A program made the translations under genes and the position numbers. The notes beneath the pieces are model-generated. The model was given only the letters and a program-made list of their open reading frames with translations, was not told where the DNA came from and did no database searches. A DNA stretch of 64,000 nucleotides from Eurosta solidaginis (Eukaryota; Arthropoda; Insecta; Diptera; Tephritidae): contig NC_090322.1 of NCBI RefSeq assembly GCF_040869045.1, positions 182,465,477 to 182,529,476 on the forward strand. Direction: 5' to 3'. This document shows positions 11,301 through 20,536 of this stretch, piece after piece. Position 1 is the stretch's first letter. The number at the start of each line of letters is the position of its first letter.

Positions 11301-14300
11301 GACCTCCATATGCTATTAGCTTTACATTAGTTTTAACAATTTTTATATTTTTTAATTTTGTATTTTTTAGTTTGTTTACAGGTATGACATTGCACCTCGC
11401 GCCTGAGTCTAACTTAACCTCAATTTTGCACGAGTTATTTACTATAATTTTTTCAGTCTAGTACGCTACTTGTGCTTTCTACACTACCAACATAGAGTGA
11501 GTCTACCTTATCATTTCGAGTTTCTGATTTTGTTTTAACTTTACACATTTTAGCATAGTGATTTTTTCTTTTGCAATTGTTGCATACTTTACCAAAAGCC
11601 GGGAATTGGCGATACCCATGTTGCCGACCACATCTGTGACACTCCCGCTGCTGGTTATATGTCGAGCTTCTCTCCTTGTCATTGCTTATGTGGCTGCCTG
11701 TTTGCTTCTTAAAGCTGGAGACATTGGTGCTTTATCGGTAACCGTATCGGTAACCTTTTAACAGCTGATTCGACCAACCTTATGAGAATCAATGCAATCG
11801 ATTATTGGTGTCGCTAAAGTCGTAACCGTATCGTAGCCAACCAATTGGGTTTTGGTTTACCGTCGTAACGATAAACAGCTGATTACGTTAGGGATACGGA
11901 TACAGCGATACGACATACGGCACCAATGACTCCAGCTTAATGCCTCAAACCTGCTTTCGATGGGCACCATTTGCCTCATGGTTGTCTGCATTTTTCTTGA
12001 TCAGGTGTACTTTCGTGTCCTCACCAATTGTTTTCATTTGTATGTCTGCTAGTTCTACTGTTTTACATATTTGTGTGCACTTCGTCAAATCTAATTTATC
12101 TTCTCGTAGAAGGCGGTTCCTCAATTCTGAGTCTCGGATCCCACAGACTATTCTCTCTTTTATTAGACTGTCTTTGAGGTTACCAAAGCCGCATGTAGCG
12201 CTCAGCGTTTTGAGGTCAGTCAAATAATTTGTAAAATTGTCACCACTCTGTTGCACACGAGTGAAAAATAAGTGTCTTTCTACTGTCTCATTCGCTTTAG
12301 GGGAACAGTAGTTTTCGAATGATTTTGCCACTGCCTCGAGATTGTTGCTATCCGCCTCACTTAGCCCGAATGCATTAAACTTTTCTAGTGCTTCATCTAC
12401 GATGACATGTAGGAACACTGAAACTTTCCTCTCTTCTTCTTTTTTGTCCAGCCCTGTGGCCTTCATGTATAAATCGAATTTTTGCTTCCACTTGTTCCAT
12501 TTTTCTTTTACATTGCCGTCGAACGATAATGGAGGTGGTACCTTCATTGATGTCTCCATTGTTTCTGCTTCACTTTGAAATACTGCTTTGGTACTACACG
12601 TAACTTACTGTCGTCACAATTTTGATGATAATTTTGCTCTTGTGATGCTTAAAATTTTGATATTTGATGATTTACCGGCTGCGCCATGTTGTGGGTTAAA
12701 TAGGATACACGTGTTGGATTCTTATGATTACCTCTTTTTCCATGAGATGTACAAGTGGAAAGGAAGTTATGGTTTTACATCTATAACTATATCTATAATA
12801 CCAGAGATGAGTACAAATATAAATATATCGATGAAATACATAGAGCTGCCATCTATTATTAATTACAGCTGTCACATAAACCAACGCATCAGATTGCTTG
12901 TGGATGAACACAAGCGGGCGAAATGGGAGGAGCACCTAAGAGGTTGTAACCTCTTTACCGGTGTGGGTAAACTTTGGTCCACCGTAAAGTCCCTATCGAA
13001 TCCGACTAAGCACAAAGACAAAGTTTCCATCGCCTTTGGCGACAAAGTGCTGTCGGATGAAAAAAAATGCGCGAGCGCTTTCTGCCGACAATATATAATG
13101 CATTCTACGGCCGACAAAGATAGACGGAGGGCCAGCAGACACGCACATAAATACAAATTCAGCGCGTCACCAATCACCATCACCGCTAAAGAGGTTGAGG
13201 ACGCCATTGGTCGCGCTAAACCATCCAAAGCAGTGGGCCCAGACGGCATAGCCATGCCGATGCTTAAAAGCCTAGGGAAAGAGGGTTTCAAATATTTAGC
13301 GCATGTCTTCAACCTGTCTCTTTCCACCTTTGTCATACCCGAGAAATGGAAAATGGCCAAGGTGGTCCCGTTACTAAAGCCTGGTAAACCAGCTAACATA
13401 GGAGAGTCGTATCGTCCGATATCTCTCCTATCGCCAGTAGCAAAGACGCTTGAAGCCATTTTGCTCCCTTATTTCCAAGCAAATTTGCAGCTAGCCTCTC
13501 GTCAGCATGGCTTCAGAAAACTCCATAGCACTACCACCGCGCTAAATGCCATTAGCACCCAGATAAATTGCGGTTTAAATCAAAACCCCCACCATAGAAC
13601 AGTACTCGTAGCGCTAGACCTATCAAAAGCTTTTGATACGGTCAACCATGGCTCGTTACTACAAGACCTGGAAGGGTCTACCCTTCCCCCATGTCTTAAA
13701 AGGTGGACCGCAAATTATCTGGGTGGTCGGCAGGCATCGGTGCAATTTAGAAACGAAACATCAAAACCAAGGAGAATTAAACAAGGGGTGCCACAGGGTG
13801 GTGTCCTATCCCCACTTTTTTTTTAATTTCTACATATCTAAGCTATATTCACCACCGGAAGGAGTCACAATCGTTTCCTACGCCGATGACTGCATAATAA
13901 TGGCGTTCAATACATTCCCCGGATGTTTGGAGGAGTGCGGCTTACCAATCATCAGCATGGCTTTCGAAAATTACATAACACCAACCACCGCACTAAACGC
14001 CATCAACACACAAATAGAATAGTACTCATAAGGCTAGACTTATGAACGGTCTTTTACACAGCCACAGGCAAACAAACGCGCATGGCTACTTACAAAGCAA
14101 TTGGCCAGACGCTTGTATGACACGCTTCTCCGATATGATCGCCGAGTATGAGTCAGACCGGAGGAAACTGCATGCCTGTCAAAAACACTGCGCTTTATGC
14201 TACCAGAACACTGTCTACACAACGAGGCGAGAATACTCTAGAAAGGAGAGCAACGAAATTCTGAGCAAACAGTTTCTTTTAAATGGTGATTTATCACCAA

Positions 14301-17300
14301 TTTTCTTCATAATAATAATAATAATTATAAATGCATAGAAACTGGGCATCACAACAATATCTGATTGAAGAGTCCTAGCCTTCCAGGAACTTAAGGGGTT
14401 GTTGTTGTTGTTGTTGTAGCGATAAGGTTGCTCCCCGAAGGCTTTGGGGAGTGTTATCGATGTGATGGTCCTTTGCCGGATAAAGATCCGGTACGCTCCG
14501 GTACCACAGCACCATTAAGGTGCTAGCCCGACCATCTCGGGAACGATTTATGTGGCCACATTAAACCTTCAGGCCATCCCCTCCCTCCCCACCCCCAAGT
14601 TCCATGAGGAGCTTGGGGTCGCCAGAGCCTCGTCTGTTAGTGAAACAGGATTCGCCGCGGATAGGTGAGGTTGACAATTGGGTTTGGCGAAGCTATATAC
14701 TGCGCTGGCAACCTGAAGGGTTGCGCTACACACCCCTTGAATCTGGTATTTTAGTCGCCTCTTACGACAGGCATATCTACCGCGGGTATGTTCTGATCCC
14801 CTAACCCCTTTAGCGCTATGAAGAAATCCAGCAAAAAAATTCAGCTGTTGGTTGACACTGAAGCTTCGATGTAGTCCGCTCAAATCGGCCCCGAACGGAC
14901 CGGATCATCAACTTTAGCGGCAAAGGTTCATCAACATCAATAACACCACCCAAAACCCTCGGATAATTTTCCCATCCCACCTCCTCTTTCCGCAAGAAAC
15001 TGGGGACAGCCAGAGCCTGTGTGTTGGTATATATTCATGTTAATGTAACTTTGTGTTTTCTTCGATTCTACTTTCAGAGTAAATATTACAGCACAAAGTT
15101 TGCTCCACCAAAAAAGGAATCAAAAGAGAAAAAATTGTCAGAAAATATACAAAAATTTCTTCAAAAACGTGAGCAAGAGGAACGGGAGCGCGAAAGGGAG
15201 AAGCAAGAAAAATTAGCAAATTTGCTATCAATGCGAGACGAGAAATCCAAAAATAAGATAAAGAAAATGCTTAAAGTCACAAAATCTGCCAACAAGTCTG
15301 TATTAGAAGATGCAGTTGATGGGGATAATACTGCGGGTTCCATGACTGGTCAGGATGATTATGGATATGTTTCAACAGAGGCCAATGCTTTCTATGCAAA
15401 ATATATTGAAAAGGTAAAAATTATATGAATACCTTTGAATGAATAAAATTTTATAAACCATTGTCTTCATTCTAGGTAAAAGACGTCAAGGAGGATAAAG
15501 GATTTGCACCAAGTCGGCCACAATCGCTGAAAGACCTCTCAGGCACGAAAGAGCGCGTTAAGGCAGCATTGACACGCGAAATTGAAGAGAAAAAAAGTCA
15601 TAAGGGGCAGCGTACAAGTAGCATCACATCCACCGCCAGTACATCTACAAGTAATAGTAGTAGCAATAAAGAACCAAGCATAGTCCGCCCGCACTCTTCG
15701 AGCTCTTCGAAAACACTTTATGATCCAGAAGCTGAACGATTGGAGGAGGAACGAAAGAAGCGTGAAGAAGAACAACAGCGTAGAAAGAATCGAAAACCAC
15801 TGCCACCACCAATGGATTTTCAAGCTTTACTTAAGTTAGCTGAACAAAAACAACACGAACCTATAGAGATATTACCAGTTGTTAAGAAGGAGCCCGAGCG
15901 GTTGCTGACGCTAAAGGAAAAAATGGAATTAGAGGAGCGTCAACGCGCAAGGGAAGCACGTGAACGTCGCGAACGCGAACAAAAAAAAGAACGCATTACT
16001 GGCGCGAGCAACTCAAAGGAACGGCGTGAGAATGACCCAACAGGGAGTAGTGTGCCTACAACACGAACGGAACCAAATGGACGAATACCAAAATTAAATC
16101 AAGCTTACAAATCAAGCTCATCTACAACAATAGCATCGTCTAGCACCAAACCTGCTGGAGCTTCCATTAAATGTGCAATTACTTCTACTAATGGCATCAA
16201 GAAGCCAACCTTGACTGCGTCTCCCTCAACATCAACTTCAGCATCACTATCGTCTCAAAAGCCATCGAGTGCAAAGCAAATTAATTCCATTGCAAGTAAG
16301 TCAATGCCATCTACAGCAACTAATACATCAAAGGCGTCGTCATCAGTAACCGGAAGTAGTAATATTAATAGCACTAGCGGTAGCAGTAAAAAACTTTATA
16401 ATAATTTGTCGAATAAAAATTCATATAATGGTGCAAGTCGTGAATTTCCACCTCGTGATACAACATCGGTTAAACCACGACAATTTCCACCAACTGATGT
16501 TCAAAAAACACGTCAATTGCCACATGATATGCAAAAGCTGCGACAGTTTCCACCTCCAGATATGCAGCGTAGTCGCGGTAAAGATATTAAAAAGCCACCG
16601 CCAAATAAAAGTGAGTACACTTGTTTTTTTTTAAAGAAAAGTACTAGATATTTTATTTGACTCTCAACAGGACTGCGTATCGAGGATGATGACTCTGAAT
16701 ATGATTCGGAAATGGACGACTTCATAGATGACGGTGATGAAGAGGAAGATTATTCTTCACACATACGTGCCATATTTGGTTACGATAAACAAAAGTAAGT
16801 AACTAAGTATAACAAGTAAAGGTGTCTAAGTTAGTGTGTAACCGAATATTATATACTCAGCGTGAGCTTCAATTGCACATTTCATTTCAGATAAATTACT
16901 TTTCTACATAACACGTGGCACCGCCCGTTTAAAAAAAATTTCTCCTCATTTCCTCTTACAGTAAAACTTGATAACTGAAATATCATTGATTCAAAACTAT
17001 TTTTTGCTAAGTTATAGCTTGTTATTCTAGTCTACGACCCTATTAAACTTGTTTTATATATAAGTTGCCGTGGTTTTTAACCGATCCCGTCCATTTTTCC
17101 TAGAAATATTTTCTATAAGGAAAATATGTGTACCCAATTTTTTACGATCCGTTAATTTTTCTTCGAGTTATGGCTCCCGAAACATAGAAAATTGCTTAGT
17201 CATAAAAGGGGCGGTGCCACACCCATTTTTAAACATTTTGTTGTTTTCCAATTTAATGTTATAATTAAATTTAAAAAATAAAATTCTATTGCTACAAATC

Positions 17301-18721
17301 TCTTTTTCGGTAAGGTATAGCTTATTTTATTCGTCCACAACCCTTTTAAAAATTTTTTATATAAAAGTGGGCGTGGTCTTTAACCGATCTCGTCCGTTTT
17401 TTCTAGAAATATTTCCTGCTATAGGAAAAATTTGTGTACCCAATTTTATTACGATCCGTTAATTTTTCTTCGAGTTATGGGTCCCGAAACAGAAAATTGT
17501 TTAGTTATAAAAGGGGCGGTGCCACGCCCATTTTTTAAATTTCGAAGCTTTTCCTATTTATTGTTATAAATCCACTTGGGAAATGAAATACCATTGATAT
17601 CAAGCACTTTTTTGCAAAGATATAGCTTATTTTATTCGTACAAGACCCCTTTAAAAAATTTTTATATAAAAGTGGGCGTGGTCCTTAACCGATTTCGTAA
17701 ATTTTTCTTCAAAGCATGCCTTATAGTGAAGGCAACCTCTCTGCCGAATTTTGTTACGATAGGTTTAAAGATTTTTGATTTATGATTAATAATATTTGTA
17801 AAATTGATTTTATCACAAGTGGGCGGTGCCACGCCCATTTTAAAAATTTCAAGAGTCTCAATATCAGTCCACATGTCAAATTTCAACATTCTAGGTGTAT
17901 TATTTACTAAATTATCAGGTTTTTTGTGTTTTCCAAAATTTTATATATATATATAAAGTGGGCGTGGTTATCATCCGATTTCACTCATTTTCAATATCAA
18001 TCTATTCTGGGTCCAGATAAGCTGAGATGGTGAAGATATCTCAATATTTACTCAAGTTATCGTGCTAACGGACGGACGGACGGCCATGGCTCAATCAAAT
18101 TTTTTTCGATACTGATGATTTTGATATATGGAAATCTATATCTATCTCGATTCCTTTATACCTGTACAACCAACTGTTATCCAATCAAAGTTAATACACT
18201 CTGTGTGCAAAGCACGCTGTGTATAAAAACAATATGTCATTACAAACACGGCCGTTGGCTCCAATGATACCATCTGCATTTATATTCGGACCAGGATTGC
18301 CACTCTGGAAGAAATCTGTATAAATCCAGTAGTGCCTTTGTTGTTCAAAAACTTACGTCCTGATTCGAATGCGGTTCGCTAACATTCGATTTGTTTTATA
18401 TATGAGTCAAAACAAACAACAATCTTGTCTCGATTTCTTCACTGCCTGAAAAAACCAACTCTGTTTTACGGCCTCCCAGAATTTCAGCAAATTTTCAATA
18501 ACTATATTCACAAAATCTGTTTTCTCTTCCTTAATTTAAATAGGTATCGCGATTTAGATGATGAAGACGATGCGGCAATGGAGTCAAATTTTGCTCAAGT
18601 CCAACGCGAGGAATATATTAGCAAGAAAATTGGCATACAAGAAGATTTGGAAGATATGAAACTGGAGGCAATGGAAAAGCAGCGTAAAATGATGGCGGCA
18701 AAACAACGAAAACATAAATAA
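4152..18721 (+). CDS. Spt2: SPT2 domain histone chaperone (whole gene, five coding exons)
   Basis: Homologue of yeast Spt2 and human SPTY2D1, a nuclear H3-H4 chaperone linked to transcription elongation. Exons are 4152-4211, 15078-15413, 15476-16610, 16671-16794 and 18544-18721. Joined phases are consistent (0, 0, 1, 2) and give 610 aa; human SPTY2D1 is 685. The N-terminus MDFGKLLHVA and the nearby YYSTKFAPPKKE match the conserved family start. The middle is charged, then rich in Ser/Thr/Ala and low in complexity. The C-terminus has the conserved SPT2 domain: an acidic stretch (EYDSEMDDFIDD), IRAIFGYDKQKYRDLDDEDD, and a basic coiled-coil end (MEKQRKMMAAKQRKHK). Intron 1 is 10.9 kb of transposons; intron 4 holds repeat A. 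The splicing is inferred from frame, splice consensus and family similarity, not from transcripts. Confidence 0.92.
4690..4815 (+). repeat. Truncated SINE
   Basis: This stretch resembles the body of the SINE at 20537-20895: GGCAAAGCAACATCAAAA, then AAATTTCTAAGCG, TTTGGCAA and GTGTTTCTG-ATGAAAAG in the same order. The tRNA-like head and the 3' part are missing. It is diverged, hence older than the full copy. Confidence 0.7.
4816..5560. other. Intronic DNA without recognised gene
   Basis: Nothing coding is visible. Two similar stretches near 5359-5410 and 5488-5537 (TAGTCACC, then AAAACTT-C-TGTACTAAAGCAC) are 129 bp apart and suggest an old dispersed or tandem repeat. Confidence 0.45.
5751..5774 (+). 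other. 2A-like ribosome-skipping motif (GIESNPGP)
   Basis: In frame with the ORF starting at 5670, residues GIESNPGP follow a Leu-rich stretch (LLRILLLRE). The 2A consensus is D/G-V/I-E-x-N-P-G-P, which this fits fully. 2A-like motifs near the start of LINE proteins are known in some animal and trypanosome elements. Activity here is inferred from the motif only. Confidence 0.7.
6138..6162 (+). repeat. Poly-C tract
   Basis: More than 20 consecutive C bases near 6140-6161, inside the LINE coding region. Length is likely to vary between copies or sequencing reads, and it lies close to a frame change. Confidence 0.9.
7448..7638 (-). repeat. LTR of the Mag-like element (3' LTR on minus strand)
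   Basis: 191 bp, TG...CA, nearly identical to 12687-12876. Immediately to its right 7639-7650 (TCTTCCCTCTT) is, on the minus strand, a purine run AAGAGGGAAGA that fits the polypurine tract priming plus-strand DNA. Confidence 0.93.
7709..8264 (-). pseudogene. Integrase C-terminal part (Mag-like element)
   Basis: The minus-strand frame 8167-7709 reads MIKIHLRQKEQYDRGARDHR then KINDKVHVRKEL and PGRISKICNRHRSYEVTLANG, the usual post-catalytic integrase region. Upstream of it, 8264-8200 encodes SPNEIMFGR, the conserved stretch after the DDE core. The LINE at 8271-8904 separates this from the catalytic core. Confidence 0.85.
8271..8904 (-). mobile_element. 5'-truncated LINE inserted in the integrase gene
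   Basis: A 634-bp fragment with ATTTTA duplicated at both ends (8265-8270 and 8905-8910). On the minus strand it codes (8823-8467) for the last 118 residues of a LINE RT, resembling the C-terminus of the LINE at 36442-37775 (LKWLNIEQK / [17 protein letters not shown]). The 3' end is a tandem (TATC/GATA)n tail at 8271-8330. Removing it restores continuity of the integrase region apart from a one-base frame change. Confidence 0.9.
8911..9414 (-). pseudogene. Integrase catalytic core (Mag-like element)
   Basis: Minus-strand frame 9414-8920. It holds the CC half of the HHCC zinc site (CDICNRHRK) and the DDE residues: D in MLDVDLFYY, D in YSDPGTQL, and E in NGMVERHIGTIKR. It is cut after MLEYRTHR by a stop that comes from a one-base shift next to the LINE insertion. 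A frameshift near 9411-9430 separates it from the upstream RNase H frame. Confidence 0.88.
9411..11175 (-). pseudogene. Reverse transcriptase-RNase H (Mag-like element)
   Basis: Minus-strand segments 11175-10894, 10862-10020 and 9953-9411. RT motifs include FSVLDASKAFHQV, LRMPFGINSA and catalytic YVDD in DIYVDDVRIRG. RNase H follows (VLSVDASKSGLGAVL, VETDHKPLEAIF, ADALSRA). Two nonsense codons (TAG at 10020-10022 and TAA near 9966) lie in the same frame within RNase H, and a frame change occurs near 10880. The copy cannot make a full Pol protein. Confidence 0.9.
11200..11460 (-). pseudogene. Aspartic protease (Mag-like element)
   Basis: On the minus strand from about 11455, the reading gives KIEVKLDSGARCNVIP with the DSG catalytic triad of retropepsins, then a flap-like segment and PVIIGLPSL, which matches the usual I-I/L-G motif before RT. 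A stop near 11459 separates it from the gag frame. Confidence 0.75.
11520..11712 (-). pseudogene. Nucleocapsid zinc knuckle (Mag-like element)
   Basis: The minus strand reads CHRCGRQHGYRQFPAFGKVC followed by CNNCKRKNHYAKMC, a CX2CX4HX4C knuckle typical of Ty3/gypsy nucleocapsid. The MITE at 11713-11937 separates it from the rest of gag. Confidence 0.82.
11713..11937. mobile_element. MITE with TAA target duplication
   Basis: 225 bp, ends AGCTGGAG-CATTGGTGC as inverted repeats, flanked by TAA at 11710-11712 and 11938-11940. A 3-bp TAA/TTA duplication is the mark of PIF/Harbinger-type elements. The interior repeats CGTATCGGTAACC-like and CAGCTGATT motifs in opposite orientations. It interrupts gag of the Mag-like element, so it is younger than that element. 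Confidence 0.85.
11945..12559 (-). pseudogene. Gag (Mag-like element), N-terminal 204 residues
   Basis: Structural capsid protein. Starts at 12559 with METSMKVPPPLSFDGNVKEK, then the capsid region with WNKWKQKFDLYMKATG, ENYCSPKANETVERHLFF and GFGNLKDSLIKERIVCGI. The reading frame is intact up to the MITE insertion at 11937, after which nucleocapsid follows. Confidence 0.9.
12669..12686 (-). other. Primer-binding site (Mag-like element)
   Basis: Directly inside the LTR at 12687, the minus strand reads TGGCGCAGCCGGTAAATC. Starting with TGG (complement of tRNA CCA) it fits a PBS, and it is similar to the tRNA-Ser-type site TGGCGCAGTCGG of 17.6/297. Which tRNA pairs was not checked. Confidence 0.65.
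12687..12876 (-). repeat. LTR of the Mag-like element (5' LTR on minus strand)
   Basis: 190 bp, TGTTGTGG to GTCACA, differing from 7448-7638 by one substitution (position 9 of the LTR) and one missing A. Followed by TAAAC. Confidence 0.93.
12877..14300 (+). pseudogene. LINE ORF, 3' half: reverse transcriptase with internal deletion
   Basis: Continues the ORF broken at 7447. The frame up to 13826 encodes the [54 protein letters not shown] frameshift in a T run near 13820 moves the reading to another frame, with VSYADDCIIMA at about 13876. Soon after, several hundred codons are missing: the next recognisable piece (14143-14285) is from the far C-terminus (KLHACQKHCAL, NEILSKQFLLN). The element is dead. 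Confidence 0.87.
14395..14820. repeat. GC-rich dispersed repeat with (GTT)n head
   Basis: Begins with a (TTG)n run at 14398-14417 and continues as a conspicuously GC-rich block (GATCCGGTACGCTCCGGTACC, GGGGTCGCCAGAGCCTC) up to CCGCGGGTATGTTCTGATCC. No protein frame is supported. I recognise it as a sequence type that recurs in tephritid genomes, but that is memory, not a search. A further tract to 15060 repeats the words CAGCCAGAGCCT, similar to CGCCAGAGCCTCGTCTG. Confidence 0.5.
15078..15413 (+). CDS. Spt2: Spt2 coding exon 2
   Basis: Acceptor TACTTTCAG ends at 15077; donor GTAAAA at 15414. 112 codons in phase 0. It encodes SKYYSTKFAPPKKE, a Lys/Glu/Arg-rich helix and KKMLKVTKSANKSV, conserved in fly Spt2. 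Confidence 0.93.
15476..16610 (+). CDS. Spt2: Spt2 coding exon 3
   Basis: Acceptor CATTCTAG ends at 15475; donor GTGAGT at 16611; ends in phase 1. It encodes the long linker: charged coiled-coil parts (LEEERKKREEEQQRRK, then KMELEERQRAREARERRERE) and a Ser/Thr/Ala-rich low-complexity region, then repeated REFPPRD / RQFPPTD / RQFPPPD-like motifs (four to five copies) near the C-terminal side. Confidence 0.93.
16671..16794 (+). CDS. Spt2: Spt2 coding exon 4
   Basis: Acceptor CTCAACAG ends at 16670; donor GTAAGT at 16795. 124 nt, phase 1 to 2. It encodes the acidic first half of the SPT2 domain with DDDSEYDSEMDDFIDD and HIRAIFGYDK. Confidence 0.93.
16811..18230 (+). mobile_element. Repeat A, non-coding element with ~300-bp sub-repeats, in Spt2 intron 4
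   Basis: Starts with a head ACAAGTAAAGGTGTCTAAG..GTGTAACCGAA (16812-16862) and ends near AAAGCACGCTGTGTATAAAA. The body has three degenerate direct units (about 16970, 17280, 17575), each with TAGCTT-TTATTC, GGCGTGGT-TTTAACCGAT, GTTAATTTTTCTTCGAGTTATGG and GGGGCGGTGCCACGCCCA. A stretch of (GGAC)n lies near 18070. A second copy lies reversed at 36055-38404. No transposase frame, so it is non-autonomous. Confidence 0.8.
18544..18721 (+). CDS. Spt2: Spt2 coding exon 5 with stop
   Basis: Acceptor TTTAAATAG ends at 18543. The first G completes the Lys codon begun in exon 4, then YRDLDDEDD and the basic C-terminus; stop TAA at 18719-18721. This is the part of the SPT2 domain that binds histones in the family. 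Confidence 0.93.
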
Positions 18722-19160
18722 ACTGTATAACACCAACACCGCTTGTGATCAAAGCATAATTTGCAATATGTACTAATACTTACAATTTTTTTTTATTTAA
18801 TTTAATTATGATTTAGTAGCTTTTAAATATTTTTGTTTTTATTTTTTTTTTTTGAATTTATTATAAAAAAAACTTTGTTACACATTATGTTTGTTTTCAT
18901 GTTAAGCTCATTCATTATAATTAATATTCAATTAGTATAATCTCGCAACAATGTTTTTCACATAAATATGTATGCTTTTGTACATGTATATATTTGCTCA
19001 TCTAGCCACATACATACATACATATATAATATGTAAGATATACGAACAAGTAAAATGTTTATATACTTCAAATACAAATAATCTAAAGTGAAAATAATAG
19101 CAATCTAATTAAAATCGGATTTATACAATTGCTGAGTTGCACATTGTAGAACGCGTCAGA
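18722..19160. other. Spt2 3' flank
   Basis: AT-rich, with T and A runs. It should contain the Spt2 3' UTR, but I see no clear AATAAA close to the stop, so the cleavage site is undetermined. ACATACAT/TATATA microsatellite-like stretches lie near 19000. Confidence 0.5.
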
Positions 19161-20150
19161 ACAAGTAAGGAAGGCTAAGTTCGGGTGTAACTGAACATTA
19201 CATACTCAGCTGATCGCTTTGGAGACAAAATAAGGGAAAATCATTATGTAGGAAAATGAACCTAGGGTAACCCTGGAATGTGTTTGTATGACATGGGTAT
19301 CAAATGGAAGGTATTAAAGAGTATTTTAAAAGGGAGTGGGCCATAGTTCTATAGGTGGACGCCATTTTGGGATATCGCCATAAAGGTGGACCAGGGGTGA
19401 CTCTAGAATGTGTTTGTACGATATGGGTATCAAATGAAAGGTGTTAATGAGTATTTTAAAAGGGAGTGGGCCTTAGTTCTATAGGTGGACGCCTTTTCGA
19501 GTTATCGCCATAAAGGTGGACCAAGGATGATTCTAGAATGTGTTTGCACGATATGGGAATCAAATGAAAGGTGTTAATGAGCCTTTTAAAAGCGAGTGGG
19601 CCATAGTTCTATAGGTGGACGCCTTTTCGAGATATCGCCATAAAGGTGGATCAGGGGAGACTTTAGAATTTGTACGATATGGGTATCAAATTAAAGGTGT
19701 AAATGAGTATTTTAAAAGGGAGTGGGCCTTAGTTCTATAGGTGGGCGCCTTTTCGAGATATCGCCATAAAGGTGGACCAGGGGTGACTCTATAATATGTT
19801 TGTACGATATGGGTATCAGATGAAAGGTATTAATGAGGGGGGAGTGGCCCTTAGTTGTATATGTGAAGGCGTTTTCGAGATATCGACCAAAATGTGGACC
19901 AGGGGTAACCCTGGAATGTGTTTGTACGATATGGGTATCAAATGAAAGGTGCTAATGAGTATTTTAAAAAGAAGTGGGCCTTAGTTCTATAGGTGGACGC
20001 CTTTTCGAGATATCGTCATAAAGGTGGACCAGGGGTGACTCTAGAATGTGTTTGTACGATATGGGGCCCTTAGTTGTATATGTGAAGGCGTTTTCGAGAT
20101 ATCGACCAATATGTGGACCAGGGTGACCCAGAACACCATCTGTCGGGTAC
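19161..20150 (+). mobile_element. Minisatellite-bearing element, ~7.5 units of ~130 bp
   Basis: A head ACAAGTAAGGAAGGCTAAGT (19161-19210) is related to the head of repeat A. It is followed by units starting at about 19259, 19389, 19519, 19649, 19776, 19897 and 20027, with a partial one near 20117. Each reads GACCAGGGGTGACTCTAGAA, TGTTTGTACGATATGGGTAT, AAAAGGGAGTGGGCCTTAGT and CGCCTTTTCGAGATATCGCC. No coding capacity. Confidence 0.88.
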
Positions 20151-20536
20151 CTCTTATTTATTTATATATGTAATACCACGAACAGTGTTCCTGCCAAGAT
20201 TCCAAGGGCTTTTGATTTCGCCATGCAGAACTTTTTCATTTTCTTCTGCTTAATATGGTAGGTGTCTATAGTGTTAACTATTTTGTACTCTTTACTTCAA
20301 TTTTTAAAATAATTTTTAACTGAGTTTTCGTGTTAATTTAAAAATTTTTGAATAACTTCAAACAAGAAAATTCTAATTAGTGTTAAAATATTTAAACTCA
20401 AAAATAAACAAAAATAAATTTTTATAAAATAAAAAAAATATTTGGTTTATTACCAAATATATTGGCGATCCTGCCAACGATCCTGCGCGAATCTTTTATT
20501 ATTAATGACTGTAATGATTACGAAAATTTTCATTCG
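20151..20536. other. AT-rich intergenic DNA
   Basis: No gene or repeat recognised; A/T homopolymer-like text from 20300 to 20450. Confidence 0.5.

Larger units (their letters stand above)
7448..12876 (-). mobile_element. Mag-like Ty3/gypsy LTR retrotransposon
   Basis: A 5.4-kb element on the minus strand with 190-191-bp LTRs starting TGTTGTGG and ending GTCACA, flanked by a TAAAC duplication (7443-7447 and 12877-12881). The gene order on the minus strand is gag, nucleocapsid, protease, RT, RNase H, integrase. The LTRs differ by one substitution and one indel, so insertion was recent. Nevertheless the pol frame has two nonsense codons and frameshifts, and two later insertions (8271-8904, 11713-11937) break it. 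Placement in the Mag group comes from motif style and is moderately sure. No env. Confidence 0.93.
5561..14300 (+). mobile_element. Jockey-type LINE, split by a gypsy insertion
   Basis: A non-LTR element lies sense to Spt2 within its intron 1. The left part (about 5561-7447) codes for 2A-like motif, PHD-like fingers and EEP endonuclease. The right part (12877 to about 14300) codes for RT. The two halves join exactly when the LTR element at 7448-12876 and one copy of its TAAAC target duplication are removed: the endonuclease-linker frame continues from the codons before 7447 into those at 12882. The 5' edge near 5561 is approximate. Confidence 0.88.
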
